Assembly: GCA_965277435.1 (NCBI GenBank)
Contig: OZ255821.1
Location: 682,001-746,000 of the forward strand
Reading direction: 5' to 3'
Length of the DNA: 64,000 nt
From: Bog-105 sp965277435
Lineage (GTDB): Bacteria > Acidobacteriota > Terriglobia > Bryobacterales > Bryobacteraceae
Part shown: one piece after another, positions 16,822 through 26,596 of the stretch
How positions within the stretch are numbered: the stretch's first letter is position 1
Layout of the letters: every line of letters starts with the position of its first letter
The notes under the pieces: model-generated
Told to the model about the DNA's origin: nothing
The model's input: the letters and a program-made list of their open reading frames with translations, nothing else
Databases searched by the model: none
Translations under genes and position numbers: made by a program

Positions 16822-19314
16822 TTGATTCGCGAACGCGCACGGGACTCCTGGAGGCTCATCTTGCTCGAAAACATCGCTCATGATTTCGTTTACGCCCTGC
16901 GGGGGTTGCGCCGCGACCCTGCCTTTGCCGTGGCGGCGATTGCCATCCTTGCGCTCGGCATTGGCGGCGGCAATACGGCTGTGTTCTCCGTAATCCGCGG
17001 AGTGCTCCTCAAACCGCTCGGTTACCGCGAACCCGATCGTCTGGTGCGTCTCTCGATCGCAAACCCGCAGCAGAGCTATCGTGACATGGGATTTTCGCAG
17101 GTGCGCTATCGCCAACTGAAAGAACACGCTCACTCGTTTAGTGAGATCGGCGCGTTTTTCATTGCTACCGAGCATTTTTCTCTGACGGGCGGCGCGGTCC
17201 CCGACGAGGTCAACACGGCGCGCGTCTCAGCCAACTTCCTGCAGGTACTTGGCGTCCAGCCGTTGCGAGGCCGGAGTTTCCTGCCCGAAGAAGACCGTCC
17301 CGGAGGCACTCCAGTGGCGCTGATCAGCAGCCAGTTATGGAAGCGCCACTTTCATGCGGATCCGCGCATTGTGGGAACCGGGGTCGACCTCAATGCCACA
17401 CCCTACACGATCGTCGGCGTGTTGCCTGACGCCTTCAAGTTCCCAGCGGCCGGCATAGATGTCTGGGTCACGAGACCGGCGGAGTATTCGGCGATCGCGT
17501 CCCGCTACTGGAATCAGATCCCGGTGCTGATCGGCGTAGCGCGGCTGAAACCGGGTGTCGCCCTCAATCAGGCGCGCGCAGAGATGCGGGTTCTCGATCA
17601 CGATTACGCCAGGGTGCATCCGGAAGATAGCCACTCACTCCTGCAAACGCAACCATTGCGCGAGCACCTGGTGGCGAATGTTCGCTCTATGCTTTGGGTG
17701 CTCTTCGGAGCAGTCGGATGCGTCCTGTTGATCGCGTGCGCCAACGTGGCGAGTTTGCTGCTCACCCGCGCCAGTGCCCGCACGCACGAGATGACGGTGA
17801 AGGCCGCGCTCGGAGCAGGCCGGGGCCGTTTGATCCGACAGCTGCTGGTAGAGAGCGCGTTGCTGTCTCTGCTGGGAAGCGGTCTCGGCATCGTGCTGGC
17901 CAAGTGGAGCCTATCGTTCCTCCTTCGATCCAGCTTGTTCGATCTGCCGCGCGCCGGCGAGGTTCACCTGGATGGGTTCGTTCTTATTTTCGCCGTGTTG
18001 CTTTCCGTAGTGACCGGCGTTGTCTTCGGTTTGTTCCCCGCAGTGCAGGTTTCGCGGCCGCATCTTACTGATGTCTTGCAGGAACGCCGGGCGAACACTG
18101 CCCGGTCGCCGGTGCGAAAAAGCTGGATGGGATTTTCCGTGCGGAGTCTGCTGGTCGCCGGGCAAATCGCGCTTTCAATGGTTTTGCTGATCGGGGCTGC
18201 CTTGCTCGCGAAGAGCTTCCTGCACTTACGAAAAGTCGATCCAGGTTTGCGTCCCGCCAACTTGCTGACGGTCGAGATCAACCTGCCGCCCCAGCGGTAC
18301 GACACGCCCGAAAAGAAAAATGCGTTCTTGCAGGAAGTCATTCGCCGAGTCGGGTCTTTGTCCGGCGTGCGCAGCGTGACGGCGTCCTTGACGCTTCCCG
18401 GCAGTCCCAAATACGTCACCGGCGTTCAGATCGTCGAGCAACCGGCCACGGCAGTGAGCAAGCGTCCGCCAGTGCAACTCCAAAGCATCACGCCCGGCTA
18501 TTTCAAAACACTTGGTATGGCCTTGCGGGGCGGGCGGGAGTTCCAGGCTCGCGATAATTCTTCTGCCGGCGGGCTGGTGGCGATGGTGAACGAAAGCTTT
18601 GCCCGCCGTTTCTGGCCCGCTTACCCGCGCGGCTTGCCTCCTGTCGGCCAACATGTGCTGATTGGCGACAATCAAGCCAACGGGCTGGAAATCGTGGGGA
18701 TTGTGCCTGACGTGCACGAGTCTGGTTTGGCTACCGCGACGGGACCCGAGATTTATCTTCCCTCGCACCTCTACCCGCTGCAAACAGCCGCCTTGATTGT
18801 CCACGCGACGGCCGATCCGCTACGTCTCACGAACGCGATTCAGAAGCAGGTCCTCGCGGTCGATCCCGATCAACCTGTGTCGAAAGCAAAAACCATGGAG
18901 GACTTGCTCTCGTCGTCGATTGGCAAGGAGCGTGTCAGTTTGCTGCTGCTGGGCCTGTTCGCGGGCTTGGCGCTGCTGCTTGCGGTCGTTGGCATTTACA
19001 GCGTGCTCGCCTACTCGGTGCTGCAGCGAGCGCAGGAACTCGGGGTTCGGATCGCCCTCGGCGCGCAGTCGCGAGACATTCTACGCCTTGTCATCGGGCA
19101 GGGATTCGCTCTGGCAATCAGCGGAGTTTCGATCGGCGTCGTGGCTGCGCTCGCGCTTACGCGAGTTATGCGCAGCTTATTGTTTGACGTCAGTCCGACG
19201 GATCCGCCGGCGTTTCTATTGATTGCATTTCTTCTGCTCGCCGCTGCGCTGGCTGCAAGCGCTCTGCCCGCCTGGCGCGCCACGCGCGTAGACCCGATGC
19301 AGGCGCTGCGTTAG
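16822..19314 (+). CDS. ADOP/MacB-type ABC transporter permease; true N-terminus probably lies upstream near 16650
   Basis: From TTG 16822 the product is 830 residues, with the ADOP layout: a first transmembrane helix (FAVAAIAILALGIGGGNTAVF), a MacB periplasmic domain, three helices mid-protein (LWVLFGAVGCVLLIACANV, LVESALLSLL, LIFAVLLSVVTGVVF), a second periplasmic domain and three C-terminal helices ending in LPAWRATRVDPMQALR. The same frame continues upstream to a TGA at 16609-16611 and encodes the permease prefix domain seen in this family (WWARIRNFVSGRQRLSGDL, HLARGLSAGDARRLVL, FGN). No ATG, GTG or TTG exists in that stretch. Either an unusual start codon is used or the start was lost. 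No PadR or ATPase gene is adjacent. Inferred role: export of a small molecule or peptide. Confidence 0.85.
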   Translation: MIRERARDSWRLILLENIAHDFVYALRGLRRDPAFAVAAIAILALGIGGGNTAVFSVIRGVLLKPLGYREPDRLVRLSIANPQQSYRDMGFSQVRYRQLKEHAHSFSEIGAFFIATEHFSLTGGAVPDEVNTARVSANFLQVLGVQPLRGRSFLPEEDRPGGTPVALISSQLWKRHFHADPRIVGTGVDLNATPYTIVGVLPDAFKFPAAGIDVWVTRPAEYSAIASRYWNQIPVLIGVARLKPGVALNQARAEMRVLDHDYARVHPEDSHSLLQTQPLREHLVANVRSMLWVLFGAVGCVLLIACANVASLLLTRASARTHEMTVKAALGAGRGRLIRQLLVESALLSLLGSGLGIVLAKWSLSFLLRSSLFDLPRAGEVHLDGFVLIFAVLLSVVTGVVFGLFPAVQVSRPHLTDVLQERRANTARSPVRKSWMGFSVRSLLVAGQIALSMVLLIGAALLAKSFLHLRKVDPGLRPANLLTVEINLPPQRYDTPEKKNAFLQEVIRRVGSLSGVRSVTASLTLPGSPKYVTGVQIVEQPATAVSKRPPVQLQSITPGYFKTLGMALRGGREFQARDNSSAGGLVAMVNESFARRFWPAYPRGLPPVGQHVLIGDNQANGLEIVGIVPDVHESGLATATGPEIYLPSHLYPLQTAALIVHATADPLRLTNAIQKQVLAVDPDQPVSKAKTMEDLLSSSIGKERVSLLLLGLFAGLALLLAVVGIYSVLAYSVLQRAQELGVRIALGAQSRDILRLVIGQGFALAISGVSIGVVAALALTRVMRSLLFDVSPTDPPAFLLIAFLLLAAALAASALPAWRATRVDPMQALR

Positions 19315-19457
19315 AAGCAAGCACAGGGCACGGCTGCGCGCCCTTTGGGGCCCGTAATTACCGTGACGCCTTTTATAGGCGGTAAAAACTCTCCGCCCGG
19401 CGATGATTTGATACACTCACAACCGCTTCATTGCGGCAGGTTTTCATCGGAGGTTCC

Positions 19458-19712
19458 ATGTTGAAACGAGTACTATCCGGGTTGCGCCTTCCGCTGCTCC
19501 CGCTCGTGCTTTTAGCCGGGATAACAGTTCCGGCCCTCGCTCAAATTCATTCACTATCAACGGCCAGACGGCAATTACGCGGGTTGAACCGTTTACGCCT
19601 ACGACGACACCACCGAGAACGCCGGCAACTGAAGTGGCGGTCCCGTTCAGGTAACGGGCACGGACAGCTATGGCGCTTACTTCGACGTTGGTGTCATTGC
19701 TAATCCTCAGGT
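19458..19712 (+). pseudogene. Broken small secreted protein gene
   Basis: ATG 19458 has a good ribosome site (GGAGG, 5 nt spacing) and encodes a textbook signal peptide ending VPALAQ. After that the sensible reading changes frame twice: a stretch reading FTINGQTAITRVEP begins near 19550 in a second frame. A third frame from 19591 then reads VYAYDDTTENAGN, a TGA, and SGGPVQVTGTDSYGAYFDVG. The pieces join into a plausible secreted beta protein with two frame changes and one stop. The family is not recognised. Sequencing error cannot be excluded, but three lesions in 100 nt favour decay. Confidence 0.5.
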
Positions 19713-19782
19713 GGTGCCTCATCATTCACAACCCGACTTCCCTCCTTCCCGGTTACGCGCAAATTCCCTACTACCGGCCCGG

Positions 19783-20922
19783 TCAAAACCCGGAAGGGCG
19801 AATCCAAAAGCTCTCGCGCCAGATGCCACCAGGCGGGACCGTCTGCAGCGCAGTGTACTTGCCATCGTGCGCCAGGTTGACTCCATTGGTAACCGCCGAC
19901 ATCGGCTCGAAACAGATGAAGTCTTTTCCAGGCGGCGCGTACACCACCGCCACCTGGTATTTGGGTCCGTAAACTACCGCGACCTTCTTCATTCCGGCTT
20001 GTACAGACAGAGTCGCTGTCCCATCTGCGTCGCGCTTCAGGTCGGTGAAACCGTCGTCGAAGGTGTGGTCGCGGAGCGAAATCTGGTCCGCCAAGTCAAC
20101 CGATTTGAACTCTCCCGTCGCGACGAGATGCGCGTCGGTCTCCACATGACTTCGCGCCGGTATGTGCGCCGTCTCCTCACTGCGTGGAGTATCGGGAATC
20201 TGCAGATAGGGATGGAAACCGATCGAGACGGGCATGGGCTGCGCACCCAGATTGGTGACCGACGTGGTCACTTCGAGCGCCCCGTTCGTGAGCGTGTACG
20301 TCATCTCGTAGCTGTGGGCAAAGGGCCAGTTCGCCATCAGTTCGGGATACTTCCAGAAGTCGAGCTGGCTGGTTACATGAGCGGAATGGGCATCGGCCCG
20401 CAACTCCGTCACGCGCCAGAGTGAAGACGAAACCAGCATCCCGTGAATGGCGATATCGTTCGCATCGAGATGCACGCTGCCTAAATCGGGGTTAAAGCGG
20501 TACTGTTTGCCGCCGGCCCAGAATCCGCCTCCCGCCATGCGGTTCGCCCATGGCGCCAGGAACGGAATGCCATTCAACCCGGGTGCGTTTTGCGCCTGGT
20601 AGGCGGCCAGACTCAAGGGCGGAAAGTACAGCACATTCTTGCCCTTGATCTTGAATGCGAAAGCGCGGTTACCAATCGAAGGGACAATCGAAACCTCGGC
20701 TTCATGTACCGCGTCGGCCAGATGGATCACTTCGATACCGCCATTCGTCTGCCTTTCAGCGGTGTAATTCGCCGCGCCTTTTGAAGAATCACGCAGCACA
20801 ACGGACGCGCGATCCGCGCCCAAGCCCGCTGAAGTTCCTCTTTCGTCTGGTGGCGCGGCATCGCGGCCTGTGCTTGCCTGCAAGGCGAAACACGTGGCAA
20901 GCAGCAGCAGGTAGCGTTTCAT
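19783..20922 (-). CDS. Exported aldose 1-epimerase (galactose mutarotase-like)
   Basis: 379 residues from ATG 20922. The frame runs further upstream but only antisense to the HU gene, so the ATG before KRYLLLLATCFALQA (a signal peptide) is preferred. Family features: an APWANRM segment where the sugar-binding Asn-Arg pair lies, IHGML, the GFHPYLQIP motif, and ICFEP carrying the probable catalytic Glu. The enzyme interconverts alpha and beta anomers of hexoses such as galactose or glucose; the signal peptide puts it in the periplasm. It is divergent from HU with only 40 nt between starts, so their promoters must overlap one or the other gene. No other sugar gene adjoins it. Confidence 0.87.
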   Translation of the reverse strand: MKRYLLLLATCFALQASTGRDAAPPDERGTSAGLGADRASVVLRDSSKGAANYTAERQTNGGIEVIHLADAVHEAEVSIVPSIGNRAFAFKIKGKNVLYFPPLSLAAYQAQNAPGLNGIPFLAPWANRMAGGGFWAGGKQYRFNPDLGSVHLDANDIAIHGMLVSSSLWRVTELRADAHSAHVTSQLDFWKYPELMANWPFAHSYEMTYTLTNGALEVTTSVTNLGAQPMPVSIGFHPYLQIPDTPRSEETAHIPARSHVETDAHLVATGEFKSVDLADQISLRDHTFDDGFTDLKRDADGTATLSVQAGMKKVAVVYGPKYQVAVVYAPPGKDFICFEPMSAVTNGVNLAHDGKYTALQTVPPGGIWRESFWIRPSGF

Positions 20923-20962
20923 GACGATTTTCACGATCCCGGTATCAGTATGCTGTATCGAG

Positions 20963-21259
20963 ATGACTAAACCAGAACTGATTGACTCGGTGGCCTCGGC
21001 TACCGGACAGACAAAGAGCGAGATTGAGCGCACCCTGGATGCATTTCTTGACCGGGCTTCCAACGCACTGGCTTCGGGCGATCGCCTCGAACTGCGGGGG
21101 TTCGGTATTTTTGAAGCCAAGGAGACCAAGGCGCGTACGGGACGCAATCCGGCTACCGGCGCCGCGATTGACATCCCGGCCAGCCGCCGCGCTACCTTCC
21201 GGCCCTCGAAGGAATTAAAGAATCGTCTCGCCGGGAAGCGCGAAGAACCCAAAGAATAG
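20963..21259 (+). CDS. HU/IHF-family DNA-binding protein
   Basis: 98 residues from ATG 20963. The fold is complete: N-terminal helices (ELIDSVASATGQTKSEIERT), the LRGFGIFEAKE strand, and the DNA-binding arm with RTGRNPATG and IDIPASRRATFRPSKELK. It has a slightly longer Lys/Glu-rich tail than classical HU (90 residues). It bends and compacts DNA as a homodimer or heterodimer. The small basic gene that follows after 11 nt probably shares its transcript. Confidence 0.93.
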   Translation: MTKPELIDSVASATGQTKSEIERTLDAFLDRASNALASGDRLELRGFGIFEAKETKARTGRNPATGAAIDIPASRRATFRPSKELKNRLAGKREEPKE

Positions 21260-21270
21260 AGGAGCCGACC

Positions 21271-21492
21271 GTGGCAGTCAAAAAGAAGTCGTCTTCGGGA
21301 TCAGACCCGAAGTCGAAGCGCATCGTGAAAAAGAAAGTGGAAACTACTATGGGCGAATTCAAGGATCACAAACTTGAATCCGGGCGCAGTGGCAAGAAAG
21401 TGAAGAATCCGAAACAGGCGATTGCCATAGGACTCAGCGAAGCTCGCAAGGCGGGAGCGGACATCCCGCCCGCTCCCAAGAAGAAAAAGTAA
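21271..21492 (+). CDS. Small Lys-rich DUF6496-type protein
   Basis: 73 residues from GTG 21271, with GAGGAG eight nt upstream. The core (MGEFKDHKLESGRSGKKV then NPKQAIAIGLSEARKAG) matches the short basic DUF6496 proteins found in many soil bacteria. Both ends are Lys-rich, which suggests nucleic-acid contact. Function is unknown. Placement right after HU supports a chromosome-associated role, but that is inference. Confidence 0.8.
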   Translation: MAVKKKSSSGSDPKSKRIVKKKVETTMGEFKDHKLESGRSGKKVKNPKQAIAIGLSEARKAGADIPPAPKKKK

Positions 21493-21532
21493 TTGAGGGC
21501 AGACGAAAGAGATACATGAAAACTGAATTTAG

Positions 21533-21602
21533 CCGCAGATGAACTCGGATCAACGCAGATAACATTTATTTTCGATCCGCGTTCATCGACGTTTATCAGC
21601 GG
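21533..21602. repeat. Dispersed hairpin repeat, copy 1
   Basis: Arms of 28 nt (21533-21560 and 21575-21602) match in 21 positions when folded, around a 14-nt AT-rich loop. The left arm contains GCAGATGAAC and AACGCAGAT. A second copy in the same orientation lies at 32151-32212, with the first 30 nt identical. It lies between the DUF6496 gene and the enolase-family gene and could also end transcription. Confidence 0.8.
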
Positions 21603-21651
21603 CCGATGCTGGCTTGATATGCTGCATGGCGTCGATAGGAAGGAACCCGCC

Positions 21652-23019
21652 ATGAATCGTTCTTTGAGAAAAACGCTGCACCGCCGGAAGTTTATGCGCT
21701 CGGCGGGAGTGTTCTCGCTGGGGGCGCTGTGGAGCGACAAAGTTCTGGAGGCGTTGCCGCAGAACACGAACACCAGTTCCAAACCGTCGGATCTGAAGAT
21801 CACGGACATGCGCATTGCCACGGTGGTGAAAGCGCCGATGACTTGCCCGATTATTCGCCTCGATACCAATCAGGGGATTACCGGGCTGGGTGAGGTGCGC
21901 GATGGGGCGAGCGCGATGTACGCGCTGATGTTGAAGGGACGTTTACTCGGCGAGAACCCTTGCAATGTGGAAAAGGTGTTTCGCAAGATCAAGCAGTTTG
22001 GAGGCGAATCGCGGCAGGCCGGAGGAGTGTGCGGTGTCGAGATGGCGCTGTGGGATCTGGCGGGAAAAGCGTTCAACGTTCCGGTGTATCAGATGTTGGG
22101 CGGCAAGTATCGGGACAAAGTGCGGGCCTATTGCGACACGACGGAATCGAACGATCCGAAGGTTTACGGGCAGCGGCTAAAGAAACGCATGGACGAGGGG
22201 TTCACCTGGCTCAAGATGGACCTAGGCGTTGACATGATTCAGACCGTGCCGGGCGCGCTGACCCGGCCGCTGCGTGAGCCTCCATTGCGCTTTGGCGATC
22301 CGCTGCCTCATCCGTTCACCGGCACTGAGATCACGGAGAAAGGGTGCGATCTGATGGCTGAATATGTCTCGGTGGTGCGCGAGCAAGTCGGCATGGATGT
22401 TCCTTTGTCGGCCGATCACTTCGGCCACATCGGAGTCAACTCCTGTATTCGTTTAGGCAAACGGCTCACGCCTTTTAACATGTCGTGGCTGGAAGACATG
22501 GTGCCGTGGTATTGGCCCGACCTGCTGAAGCAGATCTCGAGTGAAGTCGATATCCCGCTGGCTACCGGCGAAGATATCTATTTGCCGGAGGGATTCGAAA
22601 AGCTGGCGGCTAGTCACGCGGTCGACATTTTCCATCCGGATCCGGGTTCAGCGGGCGGCATTTTGGGAACGAAGCAGGTGGGTGACCTGGCGGAGAAGAA
22701 CGGGATCGGCTGCGCGGTGCATTTCGCGGGAACGCCGGTGGCGTGCATGGCAGGGGTACACGCTATTGCCGCGATGTACGATTTTCTGGCGATGGAAAAT
22801 CACTCGGTGGACGTGCCGTGGTGGGGCGATCTGGTGGAAGGGGTGGACAAGCCGATCGTAAATCATGGTTTCATCAGCGTGCCGGACAAGCCCGGGCTCG
22901 GCGTCACATTGAACGACGAAGCGGTGAAGGCGCATCTGGCGCCCGGAACCGGCTTCTTTGAGCCGACCGATCAGTGGAACAACGAGGGATTACATGTGAA
23001 CGACCGGATCTGGTCGTAG
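21652..23019 (+). CDS. Enolase-superfamily dehydratase (mandelate racemase/muconate lactonizing family)
   Basis: 455 residues from ATG 21652, with AGGAAGGA upstream. A Tat-like leader (RRKFMRSAGVFSLGAL) suggests export. The N-terminal capping domain is followed by a TIM barrel with three acidic metal ligands at the expected strand ends: Asp in LSADHFG, Glu in WLEDMVPW and Glu in ATGEDIY. The KMD motif after strand 2 and VHFAGTP near the end resemble sugar-acid dehydratases of the galactonate/mannonate type more than racemases. Substrate unknown. It converges on the TonB receptor gene, and a sugar-acid breakdown link is only an inference. Confidence 0.85.
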   Translation: MNRSLRKTLHRRKFMRSAGVFSLGALWSDKVLEALPQNTNTSSKPSDLKITDMRIATVVKAPMTCPIIRLDTNQGITGLGEVRDGASAMYALMLKGRLLGENPCNVEKVFRKIKQFGGESRQAGGVCGVEMALWDLAGKAFNVPVYQMLGGKYRDKVRAYCDTTESNDPKVYGQRLKKRMDEGFTWLKMDLGVDMIQTVPGALTRPLREPPLRFGDPLPHPFTGTEITEKGCDLMAEYVSVVREQVGMDVPLSADHFGHIGVNSCIRLGKRLTPFNMSWLEDMVPWYWPDLLKQISSEVDIPLATGEDIYLPEGFEKLAASHAVDIFHPDPGSAGGILGTKQVGDLAEKNGIGCAVHFAGTPVACMAGVHAIAAMYDFLAMENHSVDVPWWGDLVEGVDKPIVNHGFISVPDKPGLGVTLNDEAVKAHLAPGTGFFEPTDQWNNEGLHVNDRIWS

Positions 23020-23031
23020 TCTCCATCTCTC

Positions 23032-26000
23032 TTAGAACACGATGGTGGCGGAGGCCTGCAGGTCGCGGTTGTCGTTGATGGTGCCGGTGATCTGTCCGGC
23101 GGTGCCTGCGCCAATGTTTGCGTTCGGGTTAGCAAAGTTGGGCGTGTTGAACGCATTGAAGGCATCGAGGCGGAAGTTCAAACTCAAGCGTTCGAGCAGT
23201 TTGAACTTGCGCTGGGCGGAGAGATCCCAGTTCGCCGTAGCCGGACCATAAAGAACTCCACGCGCGGAATTGCCATAAGTGTTGGGCGGAGGCGCGGCGA
23301 AGTCGGCTGTGTTGAACCAGAGGTTAGGCTGCGGATTCGAAAGCGTTCCGGGACCGATGCGGTTGGGCCAGCTGGGCGCGCCGAAATTCACGCCGCTATT
23401 CAGGAACACGGTAAAGGGAAAGCCGCTGGCGAAGGTGACAATGCCGTCGAGTTCCCAACCTCCGATAATGCGCGAAGTGATGCCGTGACTCAGCCATGGT
23501 TTGCCAGGCCCGAACGGCAGCTCGTAGGTGACGCTGCCGACAAAGCGATGCATCTGGTCGAAGCCCGAGAGCCCGTAGCCAGCCTTTAGATTAGTGACGG
23601 TTTGCGGATTGCCGACCGATGCTCCGCCGCTGGCCGCCGATCCGCCGTAATCCATCGACCGACTCCACGTGTAGCTGAGCAGCGCGGTCATGCCGTAGGA
23701 ATAGCGTTTGGTGAACTTGGTCTGCAAGCTGTGATAGTTCGACATGTTGCGCTCATCGCACTGCGCCCAGGTCGAAATGTTATTCAAGGGCTGAATGAGA
23801 CGCCTGCTCTGCACGGAACCGGCGGCGTTTACACCTGGGGTGCCCGGCTGCACTTCGTCCGGGTTGTAGCAGTAAGTCAAGTGAATGCCGCGGCTGCCGG
23901 CATAGGCGACTTCGAGGAGGGCACTCTGGCCTACCTGGCGTTCGATGTCGAAGTTCCAGGACTCCATGTAAGGCGTGGGGTTTCTAAGCTCATGACCGAT
24001 GACGGCGGGAGCGGTTGTATTGAGCGCAGCGGTGGTGGTGGGCTGCACGGTGGTCACGCCCTGCGGAAACGGATTGTTGATGACGGGCAGGCACGACGAT
24101 CCCACGTTGGCAGCCGTACAGGGATTCGCGTAAGCAGTTCCGAGGGGATTGCTCGAATTGGAAAAAGTTTGCGAGACGGTGAAGGGCGGTTGCTGGCCTA
24201 ACTCATCGGAAGCGGAAAAAGGATCCGGGAAGTAAGAGATGCCGTAGCCGCCTCGGATCACCATGGTGCCTTTACCGCTGACATCGTAAGCAAAACCGAT
24301 GCGCGGGCCAACGTTGCCGTAGCGGGTTTGTATACCGGCGTTGGGGCCAACACCGTTCTGGCCGGCATAAATCAGGCTTAAGGAATTAAAGCTGAAGTTA
24401 GCGAGGCGGTTGCGTATCTCGGTGTCAGGGGTAAACACGTCGTAGCGCAAGCCGAGATTCAGCGTAAGCCGCGAGGTGACTTTGAAATCGTCCTGTAAGA
24501 AGCCCGCCCACTCACCGTTAGTCACATAGTAAGGAGTCTGCAGATAATTGCGGCTGCCGCTGTTTGGGAAACCCAAAAGAAGCGCGGCCAGGCCCGAACC
24601 GTTGGGGCCTGTCGTCTTACCCGAAGGATCAACCGGATTGTCGGTGAAGCTATCGCCGAAAGTCAGCTGGCCGCGCGTGGTGGTGTTGGTAAACGGCGAG
24701 GCAAGCTCGCGAATGTAACGGAAGCCGAACTTGAGTTGGTGCCTGCCCCGGGTCCAGGAGAGCGTATCTTCGAATTGGATGTTGGTCTGTCGCGGATGCG
24801 CCGGCAGAAATGCCTGGCCGCCCTGCAGACAGGTGAACTCCGAACCGCACGATCCTCCGACCTGAATGTTGGGCAAGCCGGTGGCAAACTGCGAGACGTT
24901 CAATCCCTGAATGCCCAGCGAGGAGGCCGACTGGTGGCCGAAGTCTGATTGCGAGGTGAACGGATTGGTGCGCGAGTAGCCGGTGCGGAACTCGTTCAAG
25001 AGCGTGGGACTGAAGAGATGCGTTTCGTTGAACGCTGCGCCTTGCGCTGACAGCGTCGTATCCTGAATGCCGGCTACCTGCGGACCCAGATCGAATTTGC
25101 TCGCAGCGAAAGAAGGCGTGGGCAGGCAACAGGTGCCCTGTCCTCCTACCAGCGGATTCGGAGCGCTCTGCACAAACTGTTCGAAGCTGTAGCGCAGGAA
25201 CATGGAGTCTTTGTCGCTGAGCCGGTAATCGATCCGGGTATTGCCGCCATTGTCGTCGATGATCTGATTGGCGGACGAGGTGAAGTTATTGAAGCTTCCC
25301 GGGCCAGTAGGAAGCGGATAGATGCTGGCGACATTCAGGCCGACCTGGTTCAATTGGACAGCCGGGATGATGTTACCTGGGAAAGGCGTCCGCTGCGTTA
25401 TGTTGTTCACCACGACGGTGGTCAGCGGATTGTAGATCTGGATGAGTTGCCCGGCGTTGTTACGGTAGTTACTGAAGTCGCCGGTACGTTCCGCCATCGT
25501 CGGCACGCTGTTCAGATTGACGATGCCTTTGAGCGAGCGTTGCCCGTAGTAGTCGGCAAAGAAGAAGAGCTTGTCCTTGATAATGCGGCCGCCTATCGCT
25601 CCGCCGAACTGGTTGCGCCGGTATTCCGGCTGGGCCTGCGGACTGGGATTGAAGTAATTGCGGGCATCCATGTAGCTGTTGCGCAGGTAATCGAAAACTT
25701 CGCCATGGAAACCATTTGAGCCCGACCTGGTCGAAACCGAGACCACACCCGCGCCACGCCCGAATTCCGCTGAAAATGTCCCGGTAAGCACTTTGAACTC
25801 AGCGATTGATTCAACCGAAGGTTGGATCATGACGGTATTGAACGTCCACTCGTTGTCGTCGATGCCGTCGACGAGCCATCCGTTGGTGTTGGCCTGGCTG
25901 CCGAGAGCGTTAAAATTCGAAGCGGCGCGCGGGTTAAAGGAACTCGAACCCGACAGGTTTTCGCCGGCCTGGCCGGGCGTGACGCCTGGGACGAGGTTCA

Positions 26001-26472
26001 CCAATTGCGCAAAATTGCGGCCGTTCAGCGGCAGATCCTGCACTTGCCTTTGCCCGACGATCTCTCCTAATTCCGCGCTTTCCGATCGCACTAGCGGTGC
26101 TGACGCCGTTACTTCGAGTGTCTGGCTGACCTGCCCAATTTCGAGCGTGACATCGACGCGGGCCTTCTGATCGACATCGAGCACCACGTTATCGGAGACG
26201 CTGCGCTTGAAGCCCTCTTTCGAAGCGCCTACGCTATAGGTGCCTGGGATCAGGAATTGAGCGCTGTACTCTCCATTTTGATCGGTCACATACTGCGTTG
26301 ATGTGCCTTTGGCGCTTTCCGTGATCACCACGTTGACGCCCGCCACGGCAGCGCCACTCGAATCGTGGATGGTTCCTAGAATGGTGCCTGTCGTTACCTG
26401 ACAGAGAGCACGATTGGGAAAGAACACCCATCCAAACGCAAGCAGAACAACTAGAACTGACTTCCTAGACAT
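23032..26472 (-). CDS. Oar-like TonB-dependent outer-membrane receptor
   Basis: 1146 residues from ATG 26472. Signal peptide to about residue 25 (RALCQ). Then comes a carboxypeptidase-regulatory-like domain (TGTILGTIHDSSGAAVAGVN, about 27-115), a plug with QDLPLNGRNFAQLVNLVPGV, and a very long 22-strand-type barrel ending in the aromatic-rich SATIVF. This is the expanded SusC/Oar architecture abundant in acidobacteria. It probably imports oligosaccharides or other large ligands. No TonB box was identified with certainty. It is divergent from the histidine kinase gene (124 nt between starts), so the two-component pair may control it. Confidence 0.9.
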   Translation of the reverse strand: MSRKSVLVVLLAFGWVFFPNRALCQVTTGTILGTIHDSSGAAVAGVNVVITESAKGTSTQYVTDQNGEYSAQFLIPGTYSVGASKEGFKRSVSDNVVLDVDQKARVDVTLEIGQVSQTLEVTASAPLVRSESAELGEIVGQRQVQDLPLNGRNFAQLVNLVPGVTPGQAGENLSGSSSFNPRAASNFNALGSQANTNGWLVDGIDDNEWTFNTVMIQPSVESIAEFKVLTGTFSAEFGRGAGVVSVSTRSGSNGFHGEVFDYLRNSYMDARNYFNPSPQAQPEYRRNQFGGAIGGRIIKDKLFFFADYYGQRSLKGIVNLNSVPTMAERTGDFSNYRNNAGQLIQIYNPLTTVVVNNITQRTPFPGNIIPAVQLNQVGLNVASIYPLPTGPGSFNNFTSSANQIIDDNGGNTRIDYRLSDKDSMFLRYSFEQFVQSAPNPLVGGQGTCCLPTPSFAASKFDLGPQVAGIQDTTLSAQGAAFNETHLFSPTLLNEFRTGYSRTNPFTSQSDFGHQSASSLGIQGLNVSQFATGLPNIQVGGSCGSEFTCLQGGQAFLPAHPRQTNIQFEDTLSWTRGRHQLKFGFRYIRELASPFTNTTTRGQLTFGDSFTDNPVDPSGKTTGPNGSGLAALLLGFPNSGSRNYLQTPYYVTNGEWAGFLQDDFKVTSRLTLNLGLRYDVFTPDTEIRNRLANFSFNSLSLIYAGQNGVGPNAGIQTRYGNVGPRIGFAYDVSGKGTMVIRGGYGISYFPDPFSASDELGQQPPFTVSQTFSNSSNPLGTAYANPCTAANVGSSCLPVINNPFPQGVTTVQPTTTAALNTTAPAVIGHELRNPTPYMESWNFDIERQVGQSALLEVAYAGSRGIHLTYCYNPDEVQPGTPGVNAAGSVQSRRLIQPLNNISTWAQCDERNMSNYHSLQTKFTKRYSYGMTALLSYTWSRSMDYGGSAASGGASVGNPQTVTNLKAGYGLSGFDQMHRFVGSVTYELPFGPGKPWLSHGITSRIIGGWELDGIVTFASGFPFTVFLNSGVNFGAPSWPNRIGPGTLSNPQPNLWFNTADFAAPPPNTYGNSARGVLYGPATANWDLSAQRKFKLLERLSLNFRLDAFNAFNTPNFANPNANIGAGTAGQITGTINDNRDLQASATIVF

Positions 26473-26596
26473 GGGAATCCAACTCCTCAGCCAATCTGTT
26501 TCTACTATCTGGATTACTGGTCCCCAATTCTATGCCATTCGCGTTGCGAGATGTGTGCGCACTCAGCGAAGTATTGTGAAGTAGACCTCGATCAGC

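Noticed and set aside
19711..20424. Plus-strand frame over the aldose epimerase gene
   Set aside because: Antisense to a well-supported enzyme; no recognisable motif and no start signals.
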